Counted from the stretch's first letter, positions 17,229 to 27,206 are shown. The stretch: 64,000 bases of DNA from Maccoyibacter sp900556645 (GCA_958349535.1 CATWDJ010000010.1:6636-70635); one strand, 5' to 3'. The notes: generated by a model not told the origin, from the sequence alone. Program-made: numbers and translations.

Positions 17229-17854
17229 AGAAAAACAGAAGGTCCTTCCAGTTCTGCTAAGTATTTTAACGCCTGATAATAGGAAGGTCGGGTCTCAACC
17301 TTAAAAAACTGTACAGGAAGAGAAGGACGATAAAGATTCTGTAATTCCGATTCCGGTATGTATTTGGTCTTGCACTTACTCTGAACGGTAGTCAGAGAAT
17401 ATTGACGGAGCAAAAGACATTTGCCCAGCTTCGTGATACAGGATTTGGAATAAACAGCGGAAAGCACCTCTTCCGGTGATTCGTTTTCCCGCTGAATGGT
17501 GCAGATATCGTAGGACTCACTTTCCGCCAGCAGCTTAGAAGCCAACTGCGGATTAAAAAAAGGAGTGTCGATGGACATATAAAAGGCTTTGTCCTCATCA
17601 ATCATCGACAGGGTACTGAACACACCTGCAAGGGGTCCCGCATTTAGATAAATGTCGGAGATTTCCAGTACATCCAGATTCAAGTGAGAATAAATGCCTT
17701 TCTGTTTTACGGATAAATATATTTTAGAAAAGTATGGTTCAAACTTATGTACGAGATATTCCACCATGCAGCAGTTCCCAAAAGGGAGCAGAGCTTTATC
17801 TGATCCTATGCGGGAGCTTTCACCGCCGCAAAGAATAACAAGTGCGTTCTCCAT
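17225..17854 (-). CDS. mobA: MobA-like nucleotidyltransferase
   Basis: The 209 residues start ALVILCGGESSRIGSDKALL, the nucleotide-binding signature of MobA and related NTP transferases, followed by YMSIDTPFFNP, which matches the metal-binding Asp region. MobA adds GMP to molybdopterin. No other molybdenum cofactor genes are nearby, so a different nucleotide-sugar or cofactor substrate is possible. It is convergent with the AbiE-like pair, overlapping its last gene by 4 bases. Confidence 0.75.
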   Translation of the reverse strand: MENALVILCGGESSRIGSDKALLPFGNCCMVEYLVHKFEPYFSKIYLSVKQKGIYSHLNLDVLEISDIYLNAGPLAGVFSTLSMIDEDKAFYMSIDTPFFNPQLASKLLAESESYDICTIQRENESPEEVLSAVYSKSCITKLGKCLLLRQYSLTTVQSKCKTKYIPESELQNLYRPSLPVQFFKVETRPSYYQALKYLAELEGPSVFL

Positions 17855-17926
17855 AAGAATCCTCCTTAGTAAAATCCATGAATTGTTTAAACTATATCAC
17901 AGAATCTTTTAGAATGCGAGAAAAAA

Positions 17927-19354
17927 ATGACACAGGAATATTTAGACCAAAAACTAAAGAGCTATGATAAAACAGAGATGTATCCTTTTCACATGCCGGG
18001 ACATAAACGGAAAGGAAAAGGGGAACTGGATGCTTTTTCTCTGGACATTACAGAGATAGAAGGCTTTGATAATCTGCATCATGCTCAGGGAATCTTAAAG
18101 GAAGCACAGCAGCGGACGGCAAAGCTCTATGGTGCCGAAGAAAGCTTTTTTCTGGTAAACGGAAGTACGGTAGGCATATTAGCGGCAATCAGTGCCACAA
18201 CCGAAAAAGGCGACAAAATTCTGATGGCAAGAAACAGTCACAAATCTGTCTACAATGCCGTGTTCTTGCGGGAGTTAACAGCAGCATACCTGTATCCGCA
18301 GATTACCCATGAAGGAATACAGTCTGCCATTACACCGGAGGAGGTAGAAAAGGCTCTGGAAGAAAATCCCGATGCAAAGGCGGTATTGATCACATCTCCC
18401 ACCTATGACGGAGTGGTTTCGGATATTGGGAAAATTGCAGAGCTGGCTCACGGAAAAGGAATCCCTCTGATAGTGGATGAAGCCCACGGAGCACATTTGG
18501 GATTTTCGGAAGGATTCCCAAAAAGTGCCTTGCAGATGGGAGCGGATATTGTGATTCAGAGTATGCACAAGACGCTGCCGGCATTGACCCAGAGTGCCTT
18601 GCTGCACATTGGCAGCGGAAGAGTAAACCGGGAAAATGTACAGAAATATCTGAGCATTTATCAGACCTCATCCCCTTCCTATGTACTGATGTCATCCATG
18701 GATTTTTGCAACCGCCTGTTAAAGACAAAGGGAAAAGAGTTGTTTGAGGCATATGAAATGCGGATGGAAGAGTTCCGGGAGGAGATGAAATCCCTGAAGC
18801 ATTTGCAGGTTCTGACAAAGGAAGAGCTTTTATGTCAGGGAGCCTATGATGTAGATATGTCCAAGCTTTTAATCTATACGGGAAAAAGCCGGATTTCCGG
18901 GGAAGAGTTAAGCGGTATCCTGCGGGAAAGATATCAGTTGGAACTGGAGATGGCATCTGCCTATTATGCACTGGCAATGACCAGTATCATGGATGAAGAA
19001 GAGGCTTACCGGAGACTGGCAAAAGCCTTAAAGGAAATAGATACAGAGATGTCTCCGGGACATCTCAAGGATGTAAAAAGCAGTATGGAGGCTCTTTACG
19101 GAAAAAAAGAAATGGTGTGTCCTGTTTTTGAAGCAGAGGAAAAACCAAAAAAGAGCCTGCTATTATCTGAGGCAGAGGGAGAGACAGCGGCGGACTATGT
19201 GTATCTCTACCCGCCGGGAATTCCGCTGTTGGTGCCGGGAGAGCGAATCGAGAGGGAGCTGTTGGCGGCATTGGAGGAAAGTCAAAAGAAACAGCTAAAC
19301 CTTTGTGGTCTGCAAGGGGAGGCAAATGAGAGGATAAACGTTGTCATTTTTTAA
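17927..19354 (+). CDS. Orn/Lys/Arg decarboxylase family protein (YaaO-like)
   Basis: PLP-dependent fold-I decarboxylase of the basic amino-acid family, 475 residues. Visible are the N-terminal PFHMPGHKR signature, DEAHGAHLGF (cofactor Asp), and QSMHKTLPALTQ carrying the Schiff-base lysine. It lacks the N-terminal wing domain of E. coli inducible enzymes and matches the short Firmicutes type (YaaO/SpeA). The substrate (Lys or Arg) is not decided by these motifs. It heads the block that continues with gmk, yaaR and holB, the same place yaaO has in Bacillus. Confidence 0.88.
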   Translation: MTQEYLDQKLKSYDKTEMYPFHMPGHKRKGKGELDAFSLDITEIEGFDNLHHAQGILKEAQQRTAKLYGAEESFFLVNGSTVGILAAISATTEKGDKILMARNSHKSVYNAVFLRELTAAYLYPQITHEGIQSAITPEEVEKALEENPDAKAVLITSPTYDGVVSDIGKIAELAHGKGIPLIVDEAHGAHLGFSEGFPKSALQMGADIVIQSMHKTLPALTQSALLHIGSGRVNRENVQKYLSIYQTSSPSYVLMSSMDFCNRLLKTKGKELFEAYEMRMEEFREEMKSLKHLQVLTKEELLCQGAYDVDMSKLLIYTGKSRISGEELSGILRERYQLELEMASAYYALAMTSIMDEEEAYRRLAKALKEIDTEMSPGHLKDVKSSMEALYGKKEMVCPVFEAEEKPKKSLLLSEAEGETAADYVYLYPPGIPLLVPGERIERELLAALEESQKKQLNLCGLQGEANERINVVIF

Positions 19355-19418
19355 AACCTATATTATACTTAATATAATCGGCTGATGAGCGGAGAAAAGA
19401 GAAATCAGAGGAAAGAAC

Positions 19419-20003
19419 ATGGGAAAAATATTTTGTGTGATGGGGAAAAGCTCATCAGGGAAAGATACCTTATATCAAATGCTTAAAAAGGAATTGAAGT
19501 TTGATTCTATTGTTCCATATACCACCAGACCTATCCGGGAGGGAGAGACCGATGGCGTAGAGTACCACTTTGTTACCGAAGAAGAGGTGGCAGAGCTGGA
19601 GGAAGCGGGAAAAATCATTGAATTGCGGGCATATAATACGGTACACGGTATCTGGAAATATTTTACCGCAGATGATGCACAGATAGATTTGGAGTACAGA
19701 AACTATCTGATGATAGGGACTGTGGAGGCATATCAGAAATTAAAGGCTTACTACGGAGAAGAACATTTAGTGCCGATATATATAGAAGTAGATGATGGGA
19801 TTCGTTTACAGAGAGCTTTGAACCGGGAGAAGCTTCAGGAACAGCCGAAATATGCGGAAATGTGCAGAAGATTTCTGGCAGATGAAGTGGATTTTTCCGA
19901 AGAAAAGCTGGCAGAAGCCGGTATTGAAAAAAGATTTGTAAACAAAACCTTAGATGAGACAAAGCAGGAACTGATGGATTATATCAGGTCCTATGTGGGA
20001 TAG
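19419..20003 (+). CDS. gmk: guanylate kinase-like protein
   Basis: The 194 residues carry a P-loop GKSSSGKDT (9-17) instead of the common GPSGAGKST, then TTRPIREGETDGVEYHF, the GMP-binding segment of guanylate kinases, and a YIEVDDGIRLQRALNRE lid-like region. It would convert GMP to GDP, or may be a divergent paralogue, because the altered P-loop suggests a family separate from the housekeeping Gmk. In Bacillus thymidylate kinase (tmk) holds this slot between yaaO and yaaR. Confidence 0.8.
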   Translation: MGKIFCVMGKSSSGKDTLYQMLKKELKFDSIVPYTTRPIREGETDGVEYHFVTEEEVAELEEAGKIIELRAYNTVHGIWKYFTADDAQIDLEYRNYLMIGTVEAYQKLKAYYGEEHLVPIYIEVDDGIRLQRALNREKLQEQPKYAEMCRRFLADEVDFSEEKLAEAGIEKRFVNKTLDETKQELMDYIRSYVG

Positions 20004-20023
20004 CTCCAAAATGAGGTGAGCAT

Positions 20024-20464
20024 ATGGATATGAAAATCAATGAAATGACCCCAGTGTCTTCCGTAGAATCGGCAGCACCGAAGGAACAGGTAGACGGGGA
20101 CTTTAAGTTTACGCTGACCAGCAAGATCGAAGAGACAGAGTTACAGGAAAAGCTGAATGGGTTAATGCAGGAGATTGACAAACAGGGCAAGAAAATTTCC
20201 GAGCATATGGATGTGCGGGATATGAAAAAATACCGCTCTCTGGTAAAAGAGTTTATGAATGAGGTGGTAAACCGCTCCCATAAATTTTCCAGAGAAAATT
20301 TCTTAGACCGTCGGGGAAGGCACCGGGTTTATGGAATTGTGAGACTGGTAGATAAAAATTTAGATGAACTGGCGGAAGAGCTGGTAAAAGAAGAGAAAGA
20401 CAACATCAGTGTATTAAATAAAGTGGGAGAGATTCGGGGATTACTCATCGATATCTCCACGTAA
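20024..20464 (+). CDS. yaaR: YaaR family protein (DUF327)
   Basis: The 146-residue soluble protein matches the YaaR family, whose gene is regularly placed just before holB. The N-terminal third is probably disordered and polar. The rest is predicted helical, with DMKKYRSLVKEFMNEVVNRS and an EENFLDRRGRHRVY-like conserved segment (positions about 88-105). Function is not established for the family. It lies 11 bases before holB and 21 bases after gmk. Confidence 0.85.
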   Translation: MDMKINEMTPVSSVESAAPKEQVDGDFKFTLTSKIEETELQEKLNGLMQEIDKQGKKISEHMDVRDMKKYRSLVKEFMNEVVNRSHKFSRENFLDRRGRHRVYGIVRLVDKNLDELAEELVKEEKDNISVLNKVGEIRGLLIDIST

Positions 20465-20474
20465 AGGAGAATTT

Positions 20475-21464
20475 ATGGCAGGATTTGAAGAAATCATCGG
20501 TCACGAGCAGATAAAAGAACATTTACAGAATGCGATAAAAGCAGGAAAGGTTTCCCATGCTTATATTTTGAACGGACCGGAGGATTCCGGTAAAAAAATG
20601 CTGGCGGAGGCTTTTGCCATGGCATTGCAATGTGAAAAACAGGGAATAGATGGCTGTATGGAATGTCATTCCTGCAAACAGGCAATGAGCAAAAACCAGC
20701 CGGATATCATATATGTTTCCCATGAGAAGCCAAACACCATATCCGTAGATGACATCCGCAGACAGGTAAAGGATGATGTGGAGATTAAGCCGTATAGCAG
20801 TCCTTACAAAATCTATATCATAGATGAAGCGGAAAAGATGAATACACAGGCACAGAATGCATTGTTAAAAACCATAGAGGAACCGCCGGCATATGTGATA
20901 ATATTGTTGTTGACCACAAATGCAGACGCATTTTTGCCAACCATCCGCTCCAGATGTATTACGCTGAACATCAAAGTCGTGCCGGATGAAATCATCAAAA
21001 AATATCTGATGCAGAAGTATCAGGTGCCGGATTATCAGGCAGATATCTGTACAGCGTTTGCTCAGGGAAATGTGGGAAGGGCCATTCAGCTTGCATCTTC
21101 CGAATCCTTTAACGAGATAAAAAATGCTGCGTTACAGCTGATTCGCCGTCTTAGCGACATCGACCTCTACGAGATGATGGAGGCAGTGAAACAGATTAAT
21201 GAATACAAATTAGAAATTAACGACTATTTCGATATTATGATGATTTGGTATCGGGATGTGTTATTATATAAAGCGACAGCGGACATCAATCATCTGATTT
21301 TTAAGGATGAGGTGTATGATATTAAAAAATGTGCCAGCAAGAGTTCCTATGAGGGAATTGAAGAAATCCTTCAGGCATTGGAAAAGGCGAAAACCAGATT
21401 AAAGGCAAATGTAAACTTTGATTTGGTCATAGAGCTGCTGTTGCTTACCATAAAGGAGAATTAA
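20475..21464 (+). CDS. holB: DNA polymerase III delta-prime subunit
   Basis: Clamp-loader subunit that stays rigid while the clamp is opened. The 329 residues have an AAA+ fold with GPEDSGKKM in the Walker A position (altered at the Thr/Ser), a zinc module CEKQGIDGCMECHSC (Cys53, 61, 64, 67), IIDEAEKMNTQAQNALLKTI, and a sensor/arginine region LPTIRSRC. It has the RBS AAAGGAGAA and is followed 5 bases later by ricT, a standard pairing. Confidence 0.94.
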   Translation: MAGFEEIIGHEQIKEHLQNAIKAGKVSHAYILNGPEDSGKKMLAEAFAMALQCEKQGIDGCMECHSCKQAMSKNQPDIIYVSHEKPNTISVDDIRRQVKDDVEIKPYSSPYKIYIIDEAEKMNTQAQNALLKTIEEPPAYVIILLLTTNADAFLPTIRSRCITLNIKVVPDEIIKKYLMQKYQVPDYQADICTAFAQGNVGRAIQLASSESFNEIKNAALQLIRRLSDIDLYEMMEAVKQINEYKLEINDYFDIMMIWYRDVLLYKATADINHLIFKDEVYDIKKCASKSSYEGIEEILQALEKAKTRLKANVNFDLVIELLLLTIKEN

Positions 21465-21469
21465 GAGAA

Positions 21470-22378
21470 ATGATAAAAGTAGTAGGAGTAAGATTCCGCA
21501 GAGCCGGAAAAATCTATTATTTTGATCCAAAGGATTTCAAAATAGAAACAGGAAACCATGTCATTGTGGAGACAGCCAGAGGTGTGGAGTTTGGTACCGT
21601 TATGATTGCACCGAAGGAGGTATCGGAGGAGACGGTGGTACAGCCGTTAAAACCGGTAATCCGTATTGCCACAGCGGCAGATGAGAAGACCGAGGAAAAA
21701 AATAAAGAAAAAGAAAAAGAGGCTTTCCGAATTTGTCTGGAAAAAATCGCAAAACATAAACTGGAAATGAAATTAGTGGAAGCAGAGTATACCTTTGACA
21801 ACAACAAGCTGTTGTTCTATTTTACCGCAGACGGAAGAATCGATTTCCGTGAACTGGTAAAGGATTTGGCAGCAGTATTCCGCACCAGAATCGAGCTGCG
21901 TCAGATTGGCGTGAGAGACGAGACAAAGATTTTAGGAGGAATCGGAATCTGTGGACGGGCACTTTGCTGCAGCAGTTATCTGTCTGAGTTTGCTCCGGTG
22001 TCCATCAAGATGGCAAAGGAACAGAACCTTTCCCTAAATCCTACAAAGATTTCCGGTGTCTGCGGACGTCTGATGTGTTGTCTGAAAAATGAACAGGAGA
22101 CATACGAGGATTTAAATTCCCGTCTGCCAAATGTGGGAGATACGGTTACAACCATCGAAGGATTAAAAGGAGAGGTACAGAGTGTATCGGTGCTTCGTCA
22201 GCTGGTTAAAGTAATCGTAGAAACCGATGATGAAAAAGAAATCCGGGAATACAAAGTGGACGAGCTGAAATTCAAGCCAAAACGCCGCCGGGATGTACGG
22301 ATTTCCAAAGAAGAAATGGCAGAGCTGAAGGCACTGGAGGATCGGGAAGGAAAGTCGAAAATCGATGACACCAAATAA
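21470..22378 (+). CDS. ricT: RicT/YaaT regulatory iron-sulfur protein (PSP1 domain)
   Basis: The 302 residues contain the PSP1 C-terminal domain. Conserved cysteines fall in the clusters GICGRALCCSSYLSEF and GVCGRLMCCLKNE, which bind a [4Fe-4S] cluster in the RicAFT complex, a modulator of RNase Y processing in Bacillus. RicA/RicF partners are not seen in this window. The gene overlaps trmN6 by 14 bases, so the two are co-translated. A charged stretch TEEKNKEKEKE (about 76-85) links the N-terminal part to the PSP1 domain. Confidence 0.93.
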   Translation: MIKVVGVRFRRAGKIYYFDPKDFKIETGNHVIVETARGVEFGTVMIAPKEVSEETVVQPLKPVIRIATAADEKTEEKNKEKEKEAFRICLEKIAKHKLEMKLVEAEYTFDNNKLLFYFTADGRIDFRELVKDLAAVFRTRIELRQIGVRDETKILGGIGICGRALCCSSYLSEFAPVSIKMAKEQNLSLNPTKISGVCGRLMCCLKNEQETYEDLNSRLPNVGDTVTTIEGLKGEVQSVSVLRQLVKVIVETDDEKEIREYKVDELKFKPKRRRDVRISKEEMAELKALEDREGKSKIDDTK

Positions 22379-23105
22379 TTTACGGAAAAACGAACGGATT
22401 GACGATTTACAGAGAAACGGTTATAAAATCATCCAGAATCCTTCTAAATTCTGCTTCGGAATGGATGCGGTGCTTTTAAGCGGATTTGCACAGGTAAAAA
22501 AAGATGAGCGGGCATTGGATTTGGGAACCGGAACGGGAATCATTCCCCTTCTGCTGTCTGCAAAAACCGAAGGAATTCATTTTACCGGGTTGGAAATCCA
22601 AGAAGAAAGTGCCGACATGGCAAGAAGAAGCGTGGCACTGAACGGACTGGAAGAAAAGATAGAGATTGTAACCGGAGATATCAAAGATGCTTCTGCAAGG
22701 TTTGGAGCATCTTCTTTTGATGTCATTACCACCAATCCGCCTTATATGATAGGTGACCATGGACTGAAAAACGATAATGAGGCAAAGACCATTGCAAGAC
22801 ATGAGATTTTATGTGATTTAGAGGATGTATTGAGGGAAAGCAGCCGGATACTGAAAACCCACGGACGTTTTTATATGGTACACCGCCCATTCCGATTGGC
22901 GGAGATATTGGGGAAAATGTCGGAATATCGTCTGGAACCGAAACGGATGCGGCTGGTATATCCTTATATTGATAAAGAGCCGAATATGGTTCTCATAGAA
23001 GGATTAAAGGATGGACGGGCCAGAATGACCGTGGAAAAACCTTTAATCGTATATCGGGAACCGGGGGTCTATATGCCGGAAATTTACGACATTTATGGCT
23101 ACTAA
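22365..23105 (+). CDS. trmN6: tRNA1(Val) (adenine-37-N6)-methyltransferase
   Basis: Class I SAM methyltransferase (YabB/TrmN6 family), 246 residues, that methylates A37 of a tRNA. The SAM loop is DLGTGTGIIPLLL and the adenine-N6 catalytic motif is TTNPPYM. The opening DLQRNGYKIIQNPSKFCFGMDAVLL is typical of the family. It overlaps ricT and lies 19 bases before rsmI. Confidence 0.92.
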   Translation: MTPNNLRKNERIDDLQRNGYKIIQNPSKFCFGMDAVLLSGFAQVKKDERALDLGTGTGIIPLLLSAKTEGIHFTGLEIQEESADMARRSVALNGLEEKIEIVTGDIKDASARFGASSFDVITTNPPYMIGDHGLKNDNEAKTIARHEILCDLEDVLRESSRILKTHGRFYMVHRPFRLAEILGKMSEYRLEPKRMRLVYPYIDKEPNMVLIEGLKDGRARMTVEKPLIVYREPGVYMPEIYDIYGY

Positions 23106-23124
23106 ATAGAAAGTAGGAATAACT

Positions 23125-23961
23125 ATGGCAGGAAAACTGTATTTGTGTGCAACACCCATTGGAAATTTGGAGGACATTACCTTACGTGTACTTCGGGTAC
23201 TGGAAGAGGTGGATTTAATTGCGGCGGAGGATACCAGAAATTCCATTAAGCTGTTAAATCACTATGAGATAAAAACCCCTATGACCAGCTATCATGAGTT
23301 CAATAAGATAGAAAAAGCATATCAGCTTGTGGAGAAATTACAGGAGGGTATGAACATTGCATTGATTACCGATGCGGGAACGCCGGGAATTTCCGACCCG
23401 GGGGAAGAACTGGTTAAGATTGCCTACGAGGCGGGGATTGAAGTGACCTCACTTCCGGGACCGGTAGCCTGTATTACCGCATTGACCCTGTCGGGACTGT
23501 CCACCAGACGGTTCGCTTTTGAAGCCTTTTTGCCAAAAGATAAAAAAGAACGGAAACGAATTTTAGAGGAGCTTCAAAAAGAAACCCGTACCATCATTTT
23601 ATATGAGGCACCGCACCATCTGATAAAGACCTTAGAGGAACTGCGGGAGGCTCTGGGGAACCGGAGAATCACCCTCTGTCGGGAGTTGACCAAAAAATAT
23701 GAGGAAGGACAAAGAACGACAATAGATGAAGTCTTAGAATATTATAAAGACAAAGAACCCAGGGGAGAATATGTCTTAGTTCTGGAAGGTAAGACAAAGG
23801 AAGAGGTAGAAGAGGAACGAAAAAAAGAATGGGAACCCCTTTCTTTGGAAGAGCATATGCAGTTCTACGAACAGAAAGGGATTTCCCATAAGGAAGCAAT
23901 GAAACTGGTGGCAAAGGACCGGGGTGTCTCAAAACGTGATATTTATCAGGCACTGCTTTAA
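23125..23961 (+). CDS. rsmI: 16S rRNA (cytidine-1402-2'-O)-methyltransferase
   Basis: Modifies C1402 in the ribosomal P site. The 278 residues show the tetrapyrrole-methylase fold: LYLCATPIGNLEDITLRVL, AEDTRNSIKLLNHY, ITDAGTPGISDPGEEL and GLSTRRFAFEAFLPKD, with the common C-terminal helical extension. It is the last gene of the yaaO block. Its stop overlaps the convergent DUF885 gene by 4 bases. Confidence 0.96.
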   Translation: MAGKLYLCATPIGNLEDITLRVLRVLEEVDLIAAEDTRNSIKLLNHYEIKTPMTSYHEFNKIEKAYQLVEKLQEGMNIALITDAGTPGISDPGEELVKIAYEAGIEVTSLPGPVACITALTLSGLSTRRFAFEAFLPKDKKERKRILEELQKETRTIILYEAPHHLIKTLEELREALGNRRITLCRELTKKYEEGQRTTIDEVLEYYKDKEPRGEYVLVLEGKTKEEVEEERKKEWEPLSLEEHMQFYEQKGISHKEAMKLVAKDRGVSKRDIYQALL

Positions 23962-25736
23962 GAAGCGTCCTTCATGTAGTCCAACAGATAATCTTTAATA
24001 ATATCAAAAGGAGCAGGACCGATTTTCATAACGGCTGCGTGGAATGCCTTGTCGGTGTAATCATCACCCAAGGCATTTTTTGCATAGGTCTTTAAATCTA
24101 AAAATTGCAGATAACCAACATAGTATTTCAAATAGTTGGCAGGCTCACCTAAGATGTATTCGTAGATTTCCTTTACGGTTTCTGTATCGGAAATACCGTA
24201 ATCTGACAGGAAAGCTTTTGCATCGGAAACATCCCAACCGGAATAATGAATCCCCATATCCAAGGTGGCATAGAGACTCAAGGTCAATGATTGGTTCAAG
24301 GCAAGAGCCGAAACCAAATCCTCATCCAGACCGGCATAGTAATAAGAACGCATTTCCACATAGGTTGCCCAGCCTTCACTGTAACCCGGATAATTCAAGA
24401 GATGGCGGATTTCCGGTAAATCCGAAGTGTTCATCATTACATTTTGGTAGAGATGACCCGGAAAACCCTCATGTGCCAAAGTGGTAAACAGTTCCATCTT
24501 GGTGTAGTTGGAGCTGGCGTTAATATAGATGGAATTTTCTTTATAGTCATCAATAGGAGAAGTCAGATAAAAAGCCGGAGCTAAATATTCTTCCAAAGAT
24601 TCCTCCACATATTTTACAGTAAAGTTTGCTTCCGGTGCTTCCGGGAAATCTTCTTTTATGGTTTCCTTTAACTGAGACAGAATCTGGGACGGATCTGAGG
24701 TATCCATTTCATAATTACTGCATTCTGTCGCCAAATTCGGATTTTTACTTAAAAGCTTAGAGAGTTTTGTCAAATCCGACTTACGTTTCTTTTGAACCAT
24801 TTTCTGTAAATCTTCAATATCCGCCGTAGAACCGGTGGAACACTCTACCAGATATTCATAATATTCTTTTCCTTCTTCATAATTGCACAGACCGCCTTTA
24901 TCGTTGCTGTATTTTTTCAACTTGTTTATCTGGCTACCCAGTTTTTCATAGGCAGGCAGAACCTTTTCCAATACATAAGTTTCATTTTGATTGCGATAGG
25001 CTTCCTTGTCGGCAGCACTCATATTGGAGAGGGATTCAATTTTATTATTAAAAGTTTCTATTAAAAAATTGGATTCAGGATTTTCCGTAAATTCCTGACA
25101 TTGGTTGATAACGGTATCCGCATTTTTTTCTGACATGAAAAGACCGGCTTTCGCTTTTTCTTTTTCAAAAGCAATAATTTCATCAAAATAATCCGGCACA
25201 AGATTCAGTATTTCCAGATAATCCTTTACATCCTGTTCTGAGCGGAAGGTGTATTCTGCTAAGAGAACCGGAAGCTCCGCCTGTGTACCGGTGCTTGGCT
25301 GTAAAACCTCACTGTAAAGATAAAGGTCTGCATTATCCAACTCCAAAGAAGAATAACGGTCCAGAATATCATAGGTAAGCTGCTGTTCTTTAGTTAGAGA
25401 AGAATAGGAAAAATCATCCAGAGAAGACTGGATATCTTCCAGCATGGAAATGCTTTCCTTCAAAGATTCCTCGCTGATAGAACCCAAAGAAACCTCATAA
25501 TCCGAAAGGTCGTAATTGTTTGGCTCTGCTAAGGTGTAGTGAAGAGAGATAGTATTGAGAACAACCTCTTCTTTGAAAAGCTCCTCCATATAAGCGTCAA
25601 ACTCAGATTGAATTTCAGCCTGTGCTTTTTCGGATTTTAGGGAAGGCAGAGACTTTTCGGCTTCACAACCGGTAAAAAGGGACAGGGATAATATCAGGCT
25701 CAGCCCCAATGCGGCAAAACGTTTTTTATATGTCAT
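23958..25736 (-). CDS. DUF885 family lipoprotein, putative metallopeptidase
   Basis: The 592-residue protein has a lipoprotein signal with lipobox FTGC (Cys near residue 24). It carries the DUF885 signature AHEGFPGHLYQN, an HExxxxH zinc-ligand motif, with a downstream Glu in YSEGWATYVE. It is likely a surface-anchored peptidase; the substrate is unknown. The N-terminal half is acidic and helical. The gene is monocistronic and convergent with rsmI. Confidence 0.88.
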   Translation of the reverse strand: MTYKKRFAALGLSLILSLSLFTGCEAEKSLPSLKSEKAQAEIQSEFDAYMEELFKEEVVLNTISLHYTLAEPNNYDLSDYEVSLGSISEESLKESISMLEDIQSSLDDFSYSSLTKEQQLTYDILDRYSSLELDNADLYLYSEVLQPSTGTQAELPVLLAEYTFRSEQDVKDYLEILNLVPDYFDEIIAFEKEKAKAGLFMSEKNADTVINQCQEFTENPESNFLIETFNNKIESLSNMSAADKEAYRNQNETYVLEKVLPAYEKLGSQINKLKKYSNDKGGLCNYEEGKEYYEYLVECSTGSTADIEDLQKMVQKKRKSDLTKLSKLLSKNPNLATECSNYEMDTSDPSQILSQLKETIKEDFPEAPEANFTVKYVEESLEEYLAPAFYLTSPIDDYKENSIYINASSNYTKMELFTTLAHEGFPGHLYQNVMMNTSDLPEIRHLLNYPGYSEGWATYVEMRSYYYAGLDEDLVSALALNQSLTLSLYATLDMGIHYSGWDVSDAKAFLSDYGISDTETVKEIYEYILGEPANYLKYYVGYLQFLDLKTYAKNALGDDYTDKAFHAAVMKIGPAPFDIIKDYLLDYMKDAS

Positions 25737-25889
25737 ATGATTTTCCTTTCATATCTCATGATTCATAACTGTGGTTAAAAGATAATTTATTCTAACATAT
25801 CTTATCAGAGAAAGTAACGTTTTATGTATATAATTCTCATTGGCAGAGAAAGAAAAGCATAGAATGAAAAAAAGCAAAAAGGATGAGAC

Positions 25890-26510
25890 ATGTTAAATTA
25901 TCTTTGGGGATTTATGATTATTATAGGAATTATTTTCGGAGCGTTTACGGGGAACCTTCCGAATGTCACGGAGGCAGCACTGGATTCCGCGAAAGAGGCG
26001 GTATCCCTTTGCATTACTATGATAGGAGTTATGTCTTTTTGGGTAGGACTGATGAAAATTGCGGAAAAAGCGGGAATTATTGAGGGTATGGCAAAAAAGA
26101 TGGGACCCATTCTGGATTTCCTGTTTCCTCATATTCCCAAGCAGCATAAATCCAGAGAATATATAGCCACAAATATGATAGCCAATTTCTTTGGTTTAGG
26201 CTGGGCGGCAACTCCGGCGGGTATTAAGGCAATGGAGGAACTTGAAAATCTGGAAGACGAGCGGAGGAAAGGTATTGTAAAAGGAAAAAAAGCGGTTACA
26301 AGAGGAGTGGCAAATACAGAAATGTGTACTTTTTTGATTGTTAATATTTCTTCTTTGCAATTAATCCCTATTAATATCATTGCGTATCGGACACAGTACG
26401 GCTCTGCCAATCCTACCCGCATTGTGGGGGCGGCAATTCTGGCGACAACCGTTTCTACCGTAGTGGGTATTATTTTTGCAAGAATGATGGAGAGGATGAA
26501 AAAAGCGTGA
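25890..26510 (+). CDS. spmA: spore maturation protein A
   Basis: Membrane protein of the nucleoside-recognition (Gate) fold family, 206 residues with about four hydrophobic segments. It contains NMIANFFGLGWAATPAGIKA and NTEMCTFLIVNISSLQLIP, typical of SpmA, which in Bacillus affects spore core dehydration. It overlaps spmB by 4 bases (GTGA). Confidence 0.93.
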   Translation: MLNYLWGFMIIIGIIFGAFTGNLPNVTEAALDSAKEAVSLCITMIGVMSFWVGLMKIAEKAGIIEGMAKKMGPILDFLFPHIPKQHKSREYIATNMIANFFGLGWAATPAGIKAMEELENLEDERRKGIVKGKKAVTRGVANTEMCTFLIVNISSLQLIPINIIAYRTQYGSANPTRIVGAAILATTVSTVVGIIFARMMERMKKA

Positions 26511-27031
26511 AGTTGATTTTATTTTTGTCTGATGCTATTATCCCGGTGCTTATTTTTCTGATTGTGGGATATGGACTTTTAAATAAACAGAATATTTATG
26601 ATGATTTTGTGGAAGGAGCCAAGGATGGGTTTCATACGGTCATCCAGATTATGCCAACGCTGATAGGTCTTATGATTGGCGTAGGAGTGCTGCGAGCCTC
26701 CGGGTTTTTGGATTTTCTCTCTTTTTTGATTGCCCCGGTAACGCAGCTCATCGGTTTTCCGTCGGAGCTGGTACCGGTTGCCATTGTGAAAATGTTTTCC
26801 TCCTCTGCGGCAACAGGACTGGTGTTGGATATTTTCAAAGAATACGGTCCCGATTCCGTGTTGGGAACCATGGTGTCCATTATGATGGGAAGTACAGAAA
26901 CAATTTTTTACACTATGTCTGTCTATTTTATGGCGGTTAAGATTACCAAAAGCCGTTGGACTCTGGCAGGAGCCTTGCTGGCAAGCTTGGGTGGAATTAC
27001 AGCCAGCGTGGTGTTGACGGGAATGTTATAA
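26507..27031 (+). CDS. spmB: spore maturation protein B
   Basis: Partner of SpmA, 174 residues, with Gate-type motifs MPTLIGLMIGVGVLRASGF and MMGSTETIFYTMSVYF. It begins at a GTG that overlaps the spmA stop, so the two are translationally coupled. It supports descent from a spore-forming lineage. Confidence 0.93.
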   Translation: MKLILFLSDAIIPVLIFLIVGYGLLNKQNIYDDFVEGAKDGFHTVIQIMPTLIGLMIGVGVLRASGFLDFLSFLIAPVTQLIGFPSELVPVAIVKMFSSSAATGLVLDIFKEYGPDSVLGTMVSIMMGSTETIFYTMSVYFMAVKITKSRWTLAGALLASLGGITASVVLTGML

Positions 27032-27092
27032 TAAAAAACCTTTCCGAACAGGCATAAAAATGACAAATTGGAATATAGTAATTTATAGAGAT

Positions 27093-27121
27093 TTGACAGT
27101 TTCTAAAAAGAGAGCTATAAT
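27093..27121 (+). promoter_or_regulatory. consensus promoter of tRNA-fMet
   Basis: TTGACA at 27093-27098 and TATAAT at 27116-27121 are both perfect and 17 bases apart; the tRNA starts 12 bases later. Confidence 0.92.
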
Positions 27122-27132
27122 AAAGCAGTCGA

Positions 27133-27206
<74 letters not shown>

